DNA from: Betaproteobacteria bacterium
Lineage (GTDB): Bacteria > Pseudomonadota > Gammaproteobacteria > Burkholderiales > Casimicrobiaceae
Direction of reading: 5' to 3'
Assembly (NCBI GenBank): GCA_029884335.1
Contig: JAOUIA010000009.1
Span: forward strand, 1 to 64,000
DNA: 64,000 nt
Made by a program: the position numbers and the translations under genes. The notes beneath the pieces are model-generated. The model was not told the origin of the DNA. It searched no databases and was given only the letters and a program-made list of their open reading frames with translations. This document shows positions 1 to 9,435 of this stretch, piece by piece (the stretch's first letter is position 1; the number at the start of each line of letters is the position of its first letter).

Positions 1-79
1 TTCGCCGAGATTGGCGATCGATCCACTCTACTCTCACTGCGTTCTTGCGGGAGGCCATCAATCCGCCAATCTCGGCGAA
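1..79. repeat. 16-bp perfect inverted repeat at the window edge
   Basis: Bases 1-16 (TTCGCCGAGATTGGCG) are the exact reverse complement of bases 64-79, separated by 47 bases. The pairing stops at base 17. Because one arm begins at base 1, this could be a truncated mobile-element end, a hairpin, or an assembly-edge effect; nothing here decides between them. Confidence 0.6.
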
Positions 80-431
80 CTCGATGCGGCGATGCCAAGC
101 GCAACCCGGCGAGGCCCGTGTGCCACAGCAGTCCGGGCAGCGGAAGCCTGCCGCGTCACGGCGGCTTTTGCAGCGCTGCGCGACTTCCGTCGCCGCGTCC
201 AGGGCAGCCCTGGCAGGGGTCCCCCTCTTGCGCGGCCCACAAACTTCGACGCTCCAGCCAGCGGTGCGACTGTCCAAGTCCGAACCGGCATCGCCCGCGA
301 TCGCTCCTATGCAGTCGAAGCGCAGGCGGGCCCGCGCTTCCTCGCCGGGACTCGCGCAATCAGACTATGATCCGGCGAATCGGTCGGCGGTTGTGGAGCG
401 CCCCGGGCGTTGGCAGAAAGCGAAGGCTGCA
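80..431. other. No recognisable gene
   Basis: Open frames cross this stretch on both strands, but their translations are Arg/Ala/Ser-rich and match no family I know. The frame of the downstream oxidoreductase is open back to base 45, but the protein family begins at the Rossmann strand encoded from base 432. TATGAT at 366-371 could be a -10 element, without a good -35. Confidence 0.4.
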
Positions 432-1307
432 ATGGATCTGGTCGTCGGTGCAACCGGCAGGCTCGGTGGCGAGATCTGCCGGCTCCTGCTGGAGCAAGGC
501 GCCGAGGTCAGGGCGTTGGTCAGGGACACCTCGAGTCCGGACAAGGTCGAGAGGTTGATAAGCCTTGGCGCCGAGGTGCTGCGCGGCGACCTCGGGAACC
601 GGGCGTCGCTGGCAGCGGCGTGCCGCGGAGCAAGCGCGGTCGTCTCGACGGCCTCTTCGGTCGGGTCGAGGAAGGATGGCGACTCCATCGAGACCGTCGA
701 CCGCCTGGGACAACTGGCGCTGGTCGACGCCGCGGAGGAGGCCGGTGTCGGGCACTTCGTCCTGATCTCGTTTCCGACGGTCGACGTCGACTTCCCGCTG
801 CAGAGCGCGAAGCGCGCCGTCGAGGAACGCCTGCGGCGAGGCCGGATGACGTTCACGATCCTCCAGCCGACGTTCTTCACCGAGGTCTGGCTGAGTCCCG
901 CATTGGGCTTCGACCCGGCCCGCGCCGTCGCCAGGATCTATGGCGACGGGCACAACAGGATCAGCTGGATCTCCTTCGAGGACGTCGCGAAGTTCGCGGC
1001 CGCCGCCCTGCGCAGCCCGCGCGCGGTCGGCCAGGCCATCAAGCTGGGCGGTCCGGATGCGCTGAGCCCCCTGGAAGCGATGGAACTGGCGCAGCGGGTG
1101 ACAGGCAGGGAGATCGTGGCGCAGCATGTGCCCGAAGCGGCGCTCCGGGCGCAGCTCGCCGCCGCTGCGGATCCGCTGCAGCAATCGCTTGCCGGGCTGA
1201 TGCTCTACTACGCCCGAGGCGACGCCATCGACATGACGGAGGCGCTTCGCGCGCTTCCGGTGCAGCGCCTGAAATCCGTTCTCGACTACTTCCGCGCGAC
1301 TGCCTGA
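432..1307 (+). CDS. NmrA-family NAD(P)-binding oxidoreductase / atypical SDR
   Basis: A 291-residue atypical short-chain dehydrogenase of the NmrA/SDR_a5 kind. The N-terminus MDLVVGATGRLGGEI holds the Rossmann motif GATGxLG, followed by GLDLGNRASL-like and VVSTASS strands typical of NmrA/isoflavone-reductase-like proteins. The classical YxxxK pair is not evident, so it may act as a redox sensor or act on an unknown small molecule. I chose the ATG at 432 because the Rossmann strand starts there; the 129 residues encoded upstream in the same open frame are low-complexity. It stands alone, and the next gene on the opposite strand is tldD. Family assignment is solid; substrate unknown. Confidence 0.8.
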   Translation: MDLVVGATGRLGGEICRLLLEQGAEVRALVRDTSSPDKVERLISLGAEVLRGDLGNRASLAAACRGASAVVSTASSVGSRKDGDSIETVDRLGQLALVDAAEEAGVGHFVLISFPTVDVDFPLQSAKRAVEERLRRGRMTFTILQPTFFTEVWLSPALGFDPARAVARIYGDGHNRISWISFEDVAKFAAAALRSPRAVGQAIKLGGPDALSPLEAMELAQRVTGREIVAQHVPEAALRAQLAAAADPLQQSLAGLMLYYARGDAIDMTEALRALPVQRLKSVLDYFRATA

Positions 1308-1454
1308 TCGTCGGACACCGTGTCCGGCTGGCTCCGCTGCGGGAGAACCGGACGCGGCAGCGGGACTTCCGGCTTCCCCCGAACGTTCGATGCCTGGCAG
1401 CGAAGCTTCAGCACGTTGTTTCTGCCTTGCATGCGTCTCGCGCGTGCAACCGTT

Positions 1455-1548
1455 GTCGTCCCTGCGCAGGCGGGGACCCAGCGACTTCGGCTTCGCTGTC
1501 CGCTCGAGGGATCCAGAGACACTGGGTCCCCGCCTGCGCGGGGACGAC
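1455..1548. repeat. Intergenic long palindrome, GTCGTCCC family
   Basis: Two 27-base arms (1455-1481 and 1522-1548) are reverse complements with one mismatch, around a 40-base loop. The outer ends are GTCGTCCC / GGGACGAC and the arms contain GGGGACCCAG. Close relatives lie at 34342-34433, 35935-36025 and 43048-43125, with degenerate ones near 6967-6997 and 53801-53858. Here it sits between the convergent oxidoreductase and tldD and could act as a bidirectional terminator. Confidence 0.75.
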
Positions 1549-1598
1549 AAGTGCGCGGAGGGCATGCATCAACGAAACAGCCTCTTGACGGTTCGCGC

Positions 1599-3050
1599 CT
1601 AGCCGCCGGTCCCGCCCACCGTCAGCGCATCGATGCGCAGCGTCGGTTGCCCGACGCCCACCGGCACGCTCTGCCCGTCCTTGCCGCAGGTGCCGACCCC
1701 GGTGTCGAGGCGCATGTCGTTGCCGATCATCGACACGCGGGTGAGCACGTCGGGGCCGTTGCCGATCAGCGTCGCGCCCCGCACCGGATAGGCGAGCTTG
1801 CCGTTCTCGATCTTCCACGCCTCGGCGGCGGAGAACACGAACTTGCCGCTGGTGATGTCGACCTGCCCGCCGCCGAAGTTCACCGCGTAGATGCCGTCGC
1901 GCACCGAGGCGAGGATCTCGCCGGGATCGCGGTCGCCGTTCATCATCACCGTGTTCGTCATGCGCGGCATCGGCAGGTGCGCGAACGACTCGCGGCGGCC
2001 GTTGCCGGTGAGCGGCACGCGCATCAGCGCGGCGTTCATGCGGTCCTGCATGTAGCCGCGCAGGATGCCGTCCTCGATCAGCACCGTGCGCTGCGTCGGG
2101 TTGCCCTCGTCGTCGAGGTTGAGCGAGCCGCGGCGGTCGGGAATCGTGCCGTCGTCGACGACGGTGACCCCGCTCGACGCGACGCGCTGGCCGACGCGCC
2201 CCGAGAACGCGCTCGTGCCCTTGCGGTTGAAGTCGCCCTCGAGGCCGTGGCCGATCGCCTCGTGCAGGAGGATGCCCGGCCAGCCGGGGCCGAGCACCAC
2301 CGTCATCGTGCCAGCCGGCGCCGGGCGGGCCGCGAGGTTGAGCAGCGCCTGATCGACGGCCAGCTTCGCGTAGCTCTTGAGCACGCCGTCGTCGAAGTAC
2401 GCGTAGTCGAAGCGCCCGCCTCCCCCGGAGTGCCCCTGCTCGCGCCGCCCGCTCTCCTCCGCGATCACGGTGACCGAGACGCGCACCAGCGGCCGCACGT
2501 CGGCGGCCATCAGGCCGTCGCTGCGCGCGACGAGCACCGTCTCGTGCTCGGCGGCGAGCGAGGCGATCACCTGCGTCACGCGCGGGTCGAGCGAGCGCGC
2601 GTACTGCTCGACGCGGTGGAGCAGCGCCACCTTGTCGCCTTCGGCGAGGCTCGCGACCGGGTCGTCCTGCGAGTACAGCGCGCGCGCCTGCGCGTTGCGG
2701 GTCAGCGGCGCGACGGCGGAGCGGCCCTGGCGGCCGATCGCGCGCACCGCGACCGCCGCCTCCTCCAGCGCGCGCGGCGTCACCTCGTCGGAGTAGGCGA
2801 ACGCCTGCCGCTCCCCGGCGACCGCGCGCACGCCCACGCCGCTGTCGATCGAGAACGAGCCCGACTTCACGATGCCCTCCTCCAGGCTCCAGCTCTCGAA
2901 GCGCGAGTGCTGGAAGTAGAGGTCCGCGAAGTCCACTTCGTGAGTGTGGATGGACGCGAGGATGCGATCGAGCTGCGGCCGGTCGAGGCCGCCCGGGGCG
3001 AGCAGCGCACGTTCGGCGTCGGCGACGCCGGGAGTCACGGGTTGCGACAT
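1599..3050 (-). CDS. tldD: Metalloprotease TldD
   Basis: A 483-residue TldD-type peptidase, partner of TldE/PmbA, known in other bacteria for maturing microcins and degrading the CcdA antitoxin. The zinc motif HExxxH is visible as HEAIGHGLEGD in the middle of the protein, followed by the glycine-rich family segment (GTIPDRRGSLNLDDEG, then the RMTNTVMMNGD stretch). Length matches the usual 480 residues. The ATG at 3050 gives MSQPVTPGVADAERALLAPGGLD, a normal family start; the frame is open 18 codons further but that sequence is not family-like. No tldE/pmbA is in the window. Confidence 0.95.
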   Translation of the reverse strand: MSQPVTPGVADAERALLAPGGLDRPQLDRILASIHTHEVDFADLYFQHSRFESWSLEEGIVKSGSFSIDSGVGVRAVAGERQAFAYSDEVTPRALEEAAVAVRAIGRQGRSAVAPLTRNAQARALYSQDDPVASLAEGDKVALLHRVEQYARSLDPRVTQVIASLAAEHETVLVARSDGLMAADVRPLVRVSVTVIAEESGRREQGHSGGGGRFDYAYFDDGVLKSYAKLAVDQALLNLAARPAPAGTMTVVLGPGWPGILLHEAIGHGLEGDFNRKGTSAFSGRVGQRVASSGVTVVDDGTIPDRRGSLNLDDEGNPTQRTVLIEDGILRGYMQDRMNAALMRVPLTGNGRRESFAHLPMPRMTNTVMMNGDRDPGEILASVRDGIYAVNFGGGQVDITSGKFVFSAAEAWKIENGKLAYPVRGATLIGNGPDVLTRVSMIGNDMRLDTGVGTCGKDGQSVPVGVGQPTLRIDALTVGGTGG

Positions 3051-3159
3051 CGGGGAATCCTGCAGGGGCGAGCCGGCAAGTTTACTCCGGGCACGGCGCA
3101 ACACGGGGTCGCAGCCGTCGCACGCGCGAACTGCCGCGCGCGAACGACCCGCCCCGGCC

Positions 3160-3888
3160 TCAAGCCGCCTTGATGCCGAGGTAGGTCGCGGCGACCTTGG
3201 GATCGCGCGCGAGATCGGCGGCCGGCCCGTGCGTAGCCACGTCCCCGGTCTCCAGCACGTAGCCGTAGTCGGCCACCTGCAAGGCCGCGCGCGCGTTCTG
3301 CTCGACCAGCAGGATCGTCACGCCGGTCGCTCGGAGCTGCGCGACGATGGCGAAGATCTCCTTGACGATCAGCGGCGCGAGCCCAAGCGATGGCTCGTCG
3401 AGCATCAGCAGCTTCGGCCTGCCCATCAGCGCACGACCCAGCGCCAGCATCTGCCGCTCGCCGCCCGAGAGCGTGCCGGCGAGCTGCCCGCGCCGCTGCT
3501 CGAGGCGCGGGAAGCGCCCGTACACCTCGGCGAGCGTGGCCTTCGTGGCCCGCTCGCCTTCGCGGCGCCGCGCGAACGCGCCCAGCGCGAGGTTGTCCTC
3601 GACGCTCATCGCCGCGAACAGCTCGCGGCGCTCGGGCACCAGCACGAGCCCGCGCGCGACGCGCTGCTCCACCGTGAGCCGCTCGAGCGGCTCGCCCATG
3701 TAGCGCACGCTGCCTCGCGCCGGCAGCAGGCCCATGATCGCGCCCAGCATCGTCGTCTTGCCGGCGCCGTTGGGCCCGATCACCGTGACGATGCGGCCAG
3801 CGTCCGCGGTGAGCGCGACGTGGTGCACGGCCTCGACCTTGCCGTAGGCGACCGAGAGGTCGGCGACTTCGAGCAGCGGCGCGGTCAT
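3160..3888 (-). CDS. livF: Branched-chain-type ABC importer ATP-binding protein LivF
   Basis: 242 residues, one ABC ATPase domain of the HAAT (LivF) type. Walker A is GPNGAGKTT, the signature is LSGGERQML, and Walker B is [15 protein letters not shown], where SLGLAP is the hallmark of LivF. It is the last gene of a minus-strand operon livK-livH-livMG-livF. It is separated from livMG by 172 bases that consist almost entirely of tandem palindromes (3907-4059). The importer substrate cannot be read from sequence; amino acids, amides or aromatic acids are all plausible for this family. Confidence 0.92.
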   Translation of the reverse strand: MTAPLLEVADLSVAYGKVEAVHHVALTADAGRIVTVIGPNGAGKTTMLGAIMGLLPARGSVRYMGEPLERLTVEQRVARGLVLVPERRELFAAMSVEDNLALGAFARRREGERATKATLAEVYGRFPRLEQRRGQLAGTLSGGERQMLALGRALMGRPKLLMLDEPSLGLAPLIVKEIFAIVAQLRATGVTILLVEQNARAALQVADYGYVLETGDVATHGPAADLARDPKVAATYLGIKAA

Positions 3889-3906
3889 CGAGTGGCCCTC
3901 GCGCCG

Positions 3907-4059
3907 GCCCTCACCCCCGACCCCTCTCCCACCTGCCGGCGGGAGAGGGGAGTGGCGCTCTCCCCTCGCCCCGCGTCAGCGGGGAGAGGGGTCGGGGGTG
4001 AGGGGCGAGACTCCCCTCGCCCCGCGTCAGCGGGGAGAGGGGCCGGGGGTGAGGGGCGC
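3907..4059. repeat. Tandem palindromic repeats between livMG and livF
   Basis: Three GC-rich palindromic units built from CTCACCCCCGACCCCTCTCC-like and GGGAGAGGGG-like arms. The last two units are near-identical direct repeats starting at about 3962 and 4013 (period 51), each with a CGCGTCAGCG centre. They fill the whole gap between two genes of one operon. This resembles the REP-like elements common in proteobacterial intergenic DNA. It may form mRNA hairpins that set the level of livF relative to the upstream genes. Confidence 0.8.
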
Positions 4060-4060
4060 C

Positions 4061-5866
4061 TCATGCGTCGACCCCGCCCAGGTACGCCTCGCGCACCTGC
4101 GGGTTCGACTGGATCTCGGCGGGCAGCCCTTCCGCGAGCTTCTCGCCGAAGTCCATCACCACCAGCCGTTCGGTCACGTCCATCACGAAGTCCATGTCGT
4201 GCTCGACCAGCAGGATCGTCATGCCCTCCGCCTGCAGGCTCCTGAGCAGCGCCTTGAGCTCCTGCTTCTCGAGGAAGCGCAGGCCCGCCGCCGGCTCGTC
4301 GAGCAGCAGCAACTCCGGGGCGGCGAGCAGCGCGCGCGCGATCTCGACGATGCGCTGCTTGCCCAGAGCCAGGCTGCCGGCGGCATCGTGCAGGTGCGCG
4401 GAGAGCCCGCAGCGCTCGATCGCCCTCGCCGCTTCGGCGCGCGTGCGCGCCTCCTCCGCGCGGTCCAGGCGCAGCGCGGCGCTGACCACGCCCGTCGAGC
4501 CGCGCAGGTAGGCGCCGAGCGCGACGTTGTCCAGCACGCTCATCATCGGGATGAGCTTCACGTGCTGGAACGTGCGGCCGATGCCCAGCGCGGCGATCTC
4601 CCAGGGCGGCACGCCGCCGATCGGCTGCCCGGCGAACACGACTTCGCCGGAGGTGAGGGGCAGACCGCCGGAGATCAGGTTGAACGTCGTGGTCTTGCCG
4701 GCCCCGTTGGGGCCGATGAGCCCCACGATCTCGCCAGGCCGGATCGCGAACGAGAGATCGTTCACGGCGATCAGGCCGCCGAAAGCCTTGCGCGCGCCCT
4801 TGAGCTGCAGCAGCGCGCCCTCGTGCGGACGCGTCGCGCGCTGCGGCAACGGCTCCGCCGGCACGATCGGCGGCGGCTTGCGCCTGGGCACGAAGCGGGC
4901 GAACCAGGGCCACAGCCCCTCGGGCGCGCGCTGCAGCAGCACGACCAGCAGCGCGCCGAACATGATCAGTTCGAAGTTCGACGACGGCACCACCGACGGC
5001 GGCAGCACGGCCTGCAGGCCGTCGCGCAGAACGGTCATCAGCGCCCCGCCCTCCTGCAACCACTGCTTGAGCAGCGTGATCAGCGTCGCGCCGAGCACTG
5101 CGCCCCACACGCTCCCGGCGCCGCCTACCACCGCCATGAACAGGTACTCGATGCCCTGGTGGATGCCGAACGGCGTGGGATTCACGAAGCGCTGCAGGTG
5201 CGCGTACAGCCAGCCGGAGAGCCCGGCGAGCAGCGCGGCGTAGACGAACACGACTATCTTGAGCCTTGCGCCGTTGACGCCAAACGCCTGGGCCATCTCG
5301 AGGCCGCCCTTGAGCGCGCGGATCGCGCGCCCCGGGCGCGAGTCGAGCAGGTTGTTGGTGGACCAGAGCGCGGCGAGCGCGGCGCCCCAGATCAGATAGT
5401 AGTAGAGGCGCTCGTTGCGCAGTTCGAAGCCGAACACCGACAGCGCGGGGACGCCGGTCATCCCGGTGTGCCCGCCCAGCATCTCGAGGTTGCCGAACAG
5501 GTAGTAGAGGCTCGCGCCCCACGCTATCGTGGCGAGCGGCAGGTAGTGTCCGCGCATGCGCAGCGTGATGAAGCCGAGGAACAGCGCGACGGCGGCCGTG
5601 AACGCGAGCCCCACGGCCAGCGCGAACCACGGCGACACCGCGTACTTCGTCGTGAGGTACGCCGAGGTGTACGCGCCCAGCCCGACGAACGCGGCCTGGC
5701 CGAAGGACGTCTGCCCCGCCACCCCGGTCAGCAGCACCAGTCCCAGCGCGACGATGCTGTAGAGGCCGATGTAATTGCCCAAAGTCACCCAGAACTGCGG
5801 GGCGAACAGGGGCATCCCGAGGGCGAGCGCGATGAAGGCGGCGAAGGCGAGGCGGCCTGGGTTCAC
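4061..5866 (-). CDS. Fused LivM permease-LivG ATPase of a branched-chain-type ABC importer
   Basis: 601 residues combining two usually separate subunits. Residues 1-320 are a LivM-type permease with about eight to ten hydrophobic helices and the family loop [21 protein letters not shown]. Residues 340-601 are a LivG-type ATPase with Walker [17 protein letters not shown], signature [16 protein letters not shown] and Walker [12 protein letters not shown]. The linker (about 321-345) is charged and proline-rich. The start is GTG at 5866, 15 bases after the livH stop. Such fusions are known in some betaproteobacteria. The frame is continuous, with no sign of a sequencing join. Confidence 0.9.
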   Translation of the reverse strand: MNPGRLAFAAFIALALGMPLFAPQFWVTLGNYIGLYSIVALGLVLLTGVAGQTSFGQAAFVGLGAYTSAYLTTKYAVSPWFALAVGLAFTAAVALFLGFITLRMRGHYLPLATIAWGASLYYLFGNLEMLGGHTGMTGVPALSVFGFELRNERLYYYLIWGAALAALWSTNNLLDSRPGRAIRALKGGLEMAQAFGVNGARLKIVVFVYAALLAGLSGWLYAHLQRFVNPTPFGIHQGIEYLFMAVVGGAGSVWGAVLGATLITLLKQWLQEGGALMTVLRDGLQAVLPPSVVPSSNFELIMFGALLVVLLQRAPEGLWPWFARFVPRRKPPPIVPAEPLPQRATRPHEGALLQLKGARKAFGGLIAVNDLSFAIRPGEIVGLIGPNGAGKTTTFNLISGGLPLTSGEVVFAGQPIGGVPPWEIAALGIGRTFQHVKLIPMMSVLDNVALGAYLRGSTGVVSAALRLDRAEEARTRAEAARAIERCGLSAHLHDAAGSLALGKQRIVEIARALLAAPELLLLDEPAAGLRFLEKQELKALLRSLQAEGMTILLVEHDMDFVMDVTERLVVMDFGEKLAEGLPAEIQSNPQVREAYLGGVDA

Positions 5867-5881
5867 TGACTGCCGTCCCGG

Positions 5882-6919
5882 CTACTCATCTTCTTCGTGG
5901 TGCGTCGTGGTGAGGCTGCGCCACAGCAGCACGGGGATGATCAGCGTGAAGACGATCACCTCCTTGAACGCGCTCGCCCAGAACGACGAGAACGACTCGA
6001 TCAGCCCGACCAGGATCGCGCCCGCCGCGGCGAGCGGGTAGCTTGCGAGCCCGCCGATGATGGCGCCGACGAAGCCTTTGAGGGAGATCAGGAACCCCGA
6101 GTCGTAGTAGATCGTGGTGATCGGCCCGATCAGCACGCCGCAGAACGCGCACAGCAGCGAGGCCAGCGTGAACGTGAGCGACCCGGCGAAATTCGGCGAC
6201 ACGCCCATCAGCCGCGCACCGACGCGGTTGAGAGCCGTCGCGCGCAGCGCCTTGCCGTAGAGCGCCCGCCCGAAGAAGAGGTACAGCGCGAGGATCAGCA
6301 GGACGCTCGTGGCGACGACGAGCAGGCTCTGCAGGTTGACGTGCACGGCGCCGACGGAGAACGAGAACGACGAGAACGGCGGCGTGCGCGAGCCCTCGGC
6401 GCCGAAGAACCACAGCCCCAGGCCCAGCAAGGCGAAGTGCACGGCGACCGAGACGATCAGCAGCACGAGCACCGACGCCTCGGCGAGCGGCTGGTAGGCG
6501 ATGCGGTACATGAGCGGGCCGAGCGCGGTCACGGCGGCGAGCGTGGCGAGCACCTGCACGGGCAGCGGCGCCGACAGCGGCGCCAGCGCATAGACGGCGG
6601 CGGCAATCGCCAGCGGCAACCCGACCCACACGAGCAGGCTGCGCGGGATGCGGCGCGTCTCGCCGGTGCGGACGCAGGCGATGACCTCCATCGCGCCGGC
6701 CACCACCGCCATCGCGACCAGCAAGCCGACCGTCCCCGGCGTCTTGCCGAGCTGCAGCGCTGCCAGCGTCAGCGTGCCGAACGCCACGAACTCCCCCGAC
6801 GGCACCCAGATGACGCGGGTGACCGCGAACACGAGCACCAGCGCCAGCGCGAGGAGCGCGTAGATCGCGCCGTTGGTGATGCCATCCTGCGTCAGCAGGG
6901 CGGCGATCGACAGGTCCAT
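5882..6919 (-). CDS. livH: Branched-chain-type ABC importer permease LivH
   Basis: 345 residues, a polytopic inner-membrane permease. The ATG at 6919 gives [31 protein letters not shown], the standard LivH opening; 45 upstream codons of the same frame are not family-like. The segment [32 protein letters not shown]-type loop near residues 210-250 matches the EAA-like cytoplasmic loop of LivH. It is slightly longer than E. coli LivH (308) because of an insertion near residues 65-110. It is cotranscribed with livMG downstream and livK upstream. Confidence 0.92.
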   Translation of the reverse strand: MDLSIAALLTQDGITNGAIYALLALALVLVFAVTRVIWVPSGEFVAFGTLTLAALQLGKTPGTVGLLVAMAVVAGAMEVIACVRTGETRRIPRSLLVWVGLPLAIAAAVYALAPLSAPLPVQVLATLAAVTALGPLMYRIAYQPLAEASVLVLLIVSVAVHFALLGLGLWFFGAEGSRTPPFSSFSFSVGAVHVNLQSLLVVATSVLLILALYLFFGRALYGKALRATALNRVGARLMGVSPNFAGSLTFTLASLLCAFCGVLIGPITTIYYDSGFLISLKGFVGAIIGGLASYPLAAAGAILVGLIESFSSFWASAFKEVIVFTLIIPVLLWRSLTTTHHEEDE

Positions 6920-7093
6920 GGGCGACCCCGGCTCAGCCGGCCAAGGGGCGCTGCCCTGACCCCTTCGTCGTCGTCCCCGCGGGAGCGGGGGCCCGGCGGC
7001 CTGCCTTGCAGCGTGGCAAAGTCGACGCCAGCGGATCCCGGCGGAGCCCGCCACCGCGGAGGCGGCGGCGGGAGTGCCGCTGGCGCGGCATCG

Positions 7094-8224
7094 TCACTTG
7101 ATCAACGTCCACTTCCCGTCGACGATCCGGACCATCACCCGCGCCCGATTGTCGAAGCCGTTGTGGTCGTTGGCCGTCATCACGTACACGCCGTGCGTGG
7201 CGACCACCGTGGCCGTCTCCAGCGCGTCGCGCAGCGCCGCGCGGAACTCCTTCGTCCCGGGCTTGCCCTTCCTGAGCGCCGCGGGGATCGTGGCGTTGAG
7301 CAGCAGGTAGCTGTCCCAGGCGTGGCCGCCGAAGGTCGAGCGCGTGCCGAACTTCTTCTCGTAGGCGTTGATGTACTCGGCTGCGACCTTCTTGATCGGG
7401 TTGCTGTCGGGCAGCTGCTCGTAGACGAGCATCGGGCCGGCGGGCAGCACCGTGCCGTTGCCATCCTTGCCGACAACGCGCAGGAAGTCGGGATTGGCCA
7501 CGCCGTGCGTCTGGTAGATCTTGCCCTTGTAGTTGCGCGCGACCAGCTCCTTCTGCGGGGTGGCGCCGGGCGTGCCCGCGGCGCCGATCAGGATCGCGTC
7601 GGGGTTCGCGGCGACGAGCTTCAGCACCTGACCGGTGACCGACGGGTCGGCGCGGTTGTACTTCTCCTCGGCGACGACCTTGATCCCGGCGGTCTGCGCG
7701 GAGCGCTTCATTTCGGCGAGCCAGCCGTCGCCGTAGGCGTCGGCGAAGCCGATGTAGCCCATCGTCGCGACGCCGTTGGCCTTCATGTGCACCGCGATCG
7801 CGTCGGCCATCAGCGAGTCGCTCTGCGGCGTCTTGAACACCCAGCGGGTCTTCGGGTTGGCCGGGTCGACGATGCGCGCCGAAGCCGCCATCGAGATCAT
7901 CGGCACCTCGGCGTCGGCAACCACGTCGACCATCGCCAGCGAGTTGGGCGTGATCGTCGAACCGATGATCACGTCGACCTTGTTCTCGGTGATCAACCGC
8001 CGCGTGTTCGTCACGGCGCGCGTGGTGTCGGACGCGTCGTCGAGCACGATCCAGTTGATCTTCTCGCCGCCGATCGACGTCGGCAGCATCTCGAAGGTGT
8101 TCTTCTCCGGGATGCCCAGCGAGGCCGCAGGGCCGGTCGCCGACAGCGTGACGCCGACGTTGATGTCGGCATGGACGGCGCCCGCGAGCGCCAGCGCCAG
8201 CAGGGGCAGGAAACGCGCCTTCAT
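7094..8224 (-). CDS. Periplasmic substrate-binding protein of the first liv-type importer
   Basis: 376 residues, with signal peptide MKARFLPLLALALAGAVHA and likely cleavage after AHA. The mature part begins DINVGVTLSATGPAASLGIPEKNTFE, typical of the Peripla_BP_6 (LivJ/LivK) fold. A strong ribosome-binding site (AGGAGG) precedes the ATG at 8224. It is the first gene of the operon, and a possible promoter lies at 8308-8337. A 174-base gap before livH contains a degenerate half of the GTCGTCCC palindrome family around 6967-6997. The ligand is unknown; family members bind amino acids, amides, urea or aromatic acids. Confidence 0.9.
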   Translation of the reverse strand: MKARFLPLLALALAGAVHADINVGVTLSATGPAASLGIPEKNTFEMLPTSIGGEKINWIVLDDASDTTRAVTNTRRLITENKVDVIIGSTITPNSLAMVDVVADAEVPMISMAASARIVDPANPKTRWVFKTPQSDSLMADAIAVHMKANGVATMGYIGFADAYGDGWLAEMKRSAQTAGIKVVAEEKYNRADPSVTGQVLKLVAANPDAILIGAAGTPGATPQKELVARNYKGKIYQTHGVANPDFLRVVGKDGNGTVLPAGPMLVYEQLPDSNPIKKVAAEYINAYEKKFGTRSTFGGHAWDSYLLLNATIPAALRKGKPGTKEFRAALRDALETATVVATHGVYVMTANDHNGFDNRARVMVRIVDGKWTLIK

Positions 8225-8307
8225 GGTGGTTCTCCTCCTTGGAAGCCTCCGGGAATCCCGTCGGCGCCGCCCCTTCGCCGGGAGACGGTCACCGCAAAAT
8301 CGGCTGA

Positions 8308-8337
8308 ATTCTCGCACCCGAATGCGTATTTGGTCAA
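8308..8337 (-). promoter_or_regulatory. Candidate sigma-70 promoter for the first liv operon
   Basis: Read on the minus strand: TTGACC (8337-8332), an 18-base spacer, then GAGAAT (8313-8308), about 85 bases before the livK start. The -35 is 5/6 and the -10 is 4/6, so this is only a moderate match. It falls in an AT-richer patch of an otherwise GC-rich gap. Confidence 0.4.
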
Positions 8338-8421
8338 CGCGCCCGGTCGGGTAGACGGGATGTTCGTGCCGCCCGCACGCCCTGCCGGGCGGGCGGATGG
8401 CGATTATCGGCAGAGAAGGTC

Positions 8422-8850
8422 CTACCTGCGCCGCAGCTCGTCGCGGATCTCCCGCAGCAGCGCCACGTCCTCCGGCGGCGCCGGCGGGGCTGCCGGCGCG
8501 GCTTCGGGGGTCGCCCTGACGCGATTGATCGCCTTGACCATCCAGAATACGACCAGCGCGAGCAGGACGAAGTTGATGAGCACCGTCACGAAGCTGCCCC
8601 ACGCGAACACCACGGCAGCCTTCTGCGCGGCTTCCAGCGAAGTCCCCGCAGGCACGCTGCCCGACAGGACCAGGTACTTGTTGGAAAAGTCGACCGATCC
8701 GCCGAGGATCGCGTTGATCACCGGCATCGCGATGTCCTTGACCAGCGAGTCGACGATCTTGCCGAACGCGGCGCCGATGATGACGCCCACGGCGAGGTCG
8801 ACCACGTTGCCCTTGACCGCGAACTTGCGGAACTCCTTCGCGAACGACAT
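8422..8850 (-). CDS. mscL: Large-conductance mechanosensitive channel MscL
   Basis: 142 residues, usual length. [39 protein letters not shown] is the amphipathic N-terminal helix plus the pore-lining TM1 (GxxxG/AxxxG packing). TM2 lies at about residues 72-98, and the C-terminal bundle is [12 protein letters not shown]. It opens under membrane tension to release solutes on hypo-osmotic shock. The proline/alanine-rich linker before the C-terminal helix is a little longer than in E. coli. A GGAGGAGC-like ribosome-binding site precedes the ATG at 8850. It appears monocistronic. Confidence 0.97.
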   Translation of the reverse strand: MSFAKEFRKFAVKGNVVDLAVGVIIGAAFGKIVDSLVKDIAMPVINAILGGSVDFSNKYLVLSGSVPAGTSLEAAQKAAVVFAWGSFVTVLINFVLLALVVFWMVKAINRVRATPEAAPAAPPAPPEDVALLREIRDELRRR

Positions 8851-9043
8851 GGCATGCTCCTCCTTCTGCACCGGGCAGCACGCCCGGCTCGCGCACCACA
8901 GTGCATCCGACGCGCGTCGTCTGGTGCCGTTGCCCTCAGGGCCGGGGAATCCCCGGACGCTCGCCCTGACTCCCATTCGATGCGAGAGGCGCAGCGCGAC
9001 CGGTCGTCAGGCGCGGCGCGCACGAACGCCTCTTGCATCGACC

Positions 9044-9418
<375 letters not shown>

Positions 9419-9435
9419 TTACACCAACGCGCCGG

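Noticed and set aside
3998-5869. 623-residue plus-strand open frame
   Set aside because: Antisense shadow of the LivM-LivG fusion; no family resemblance.
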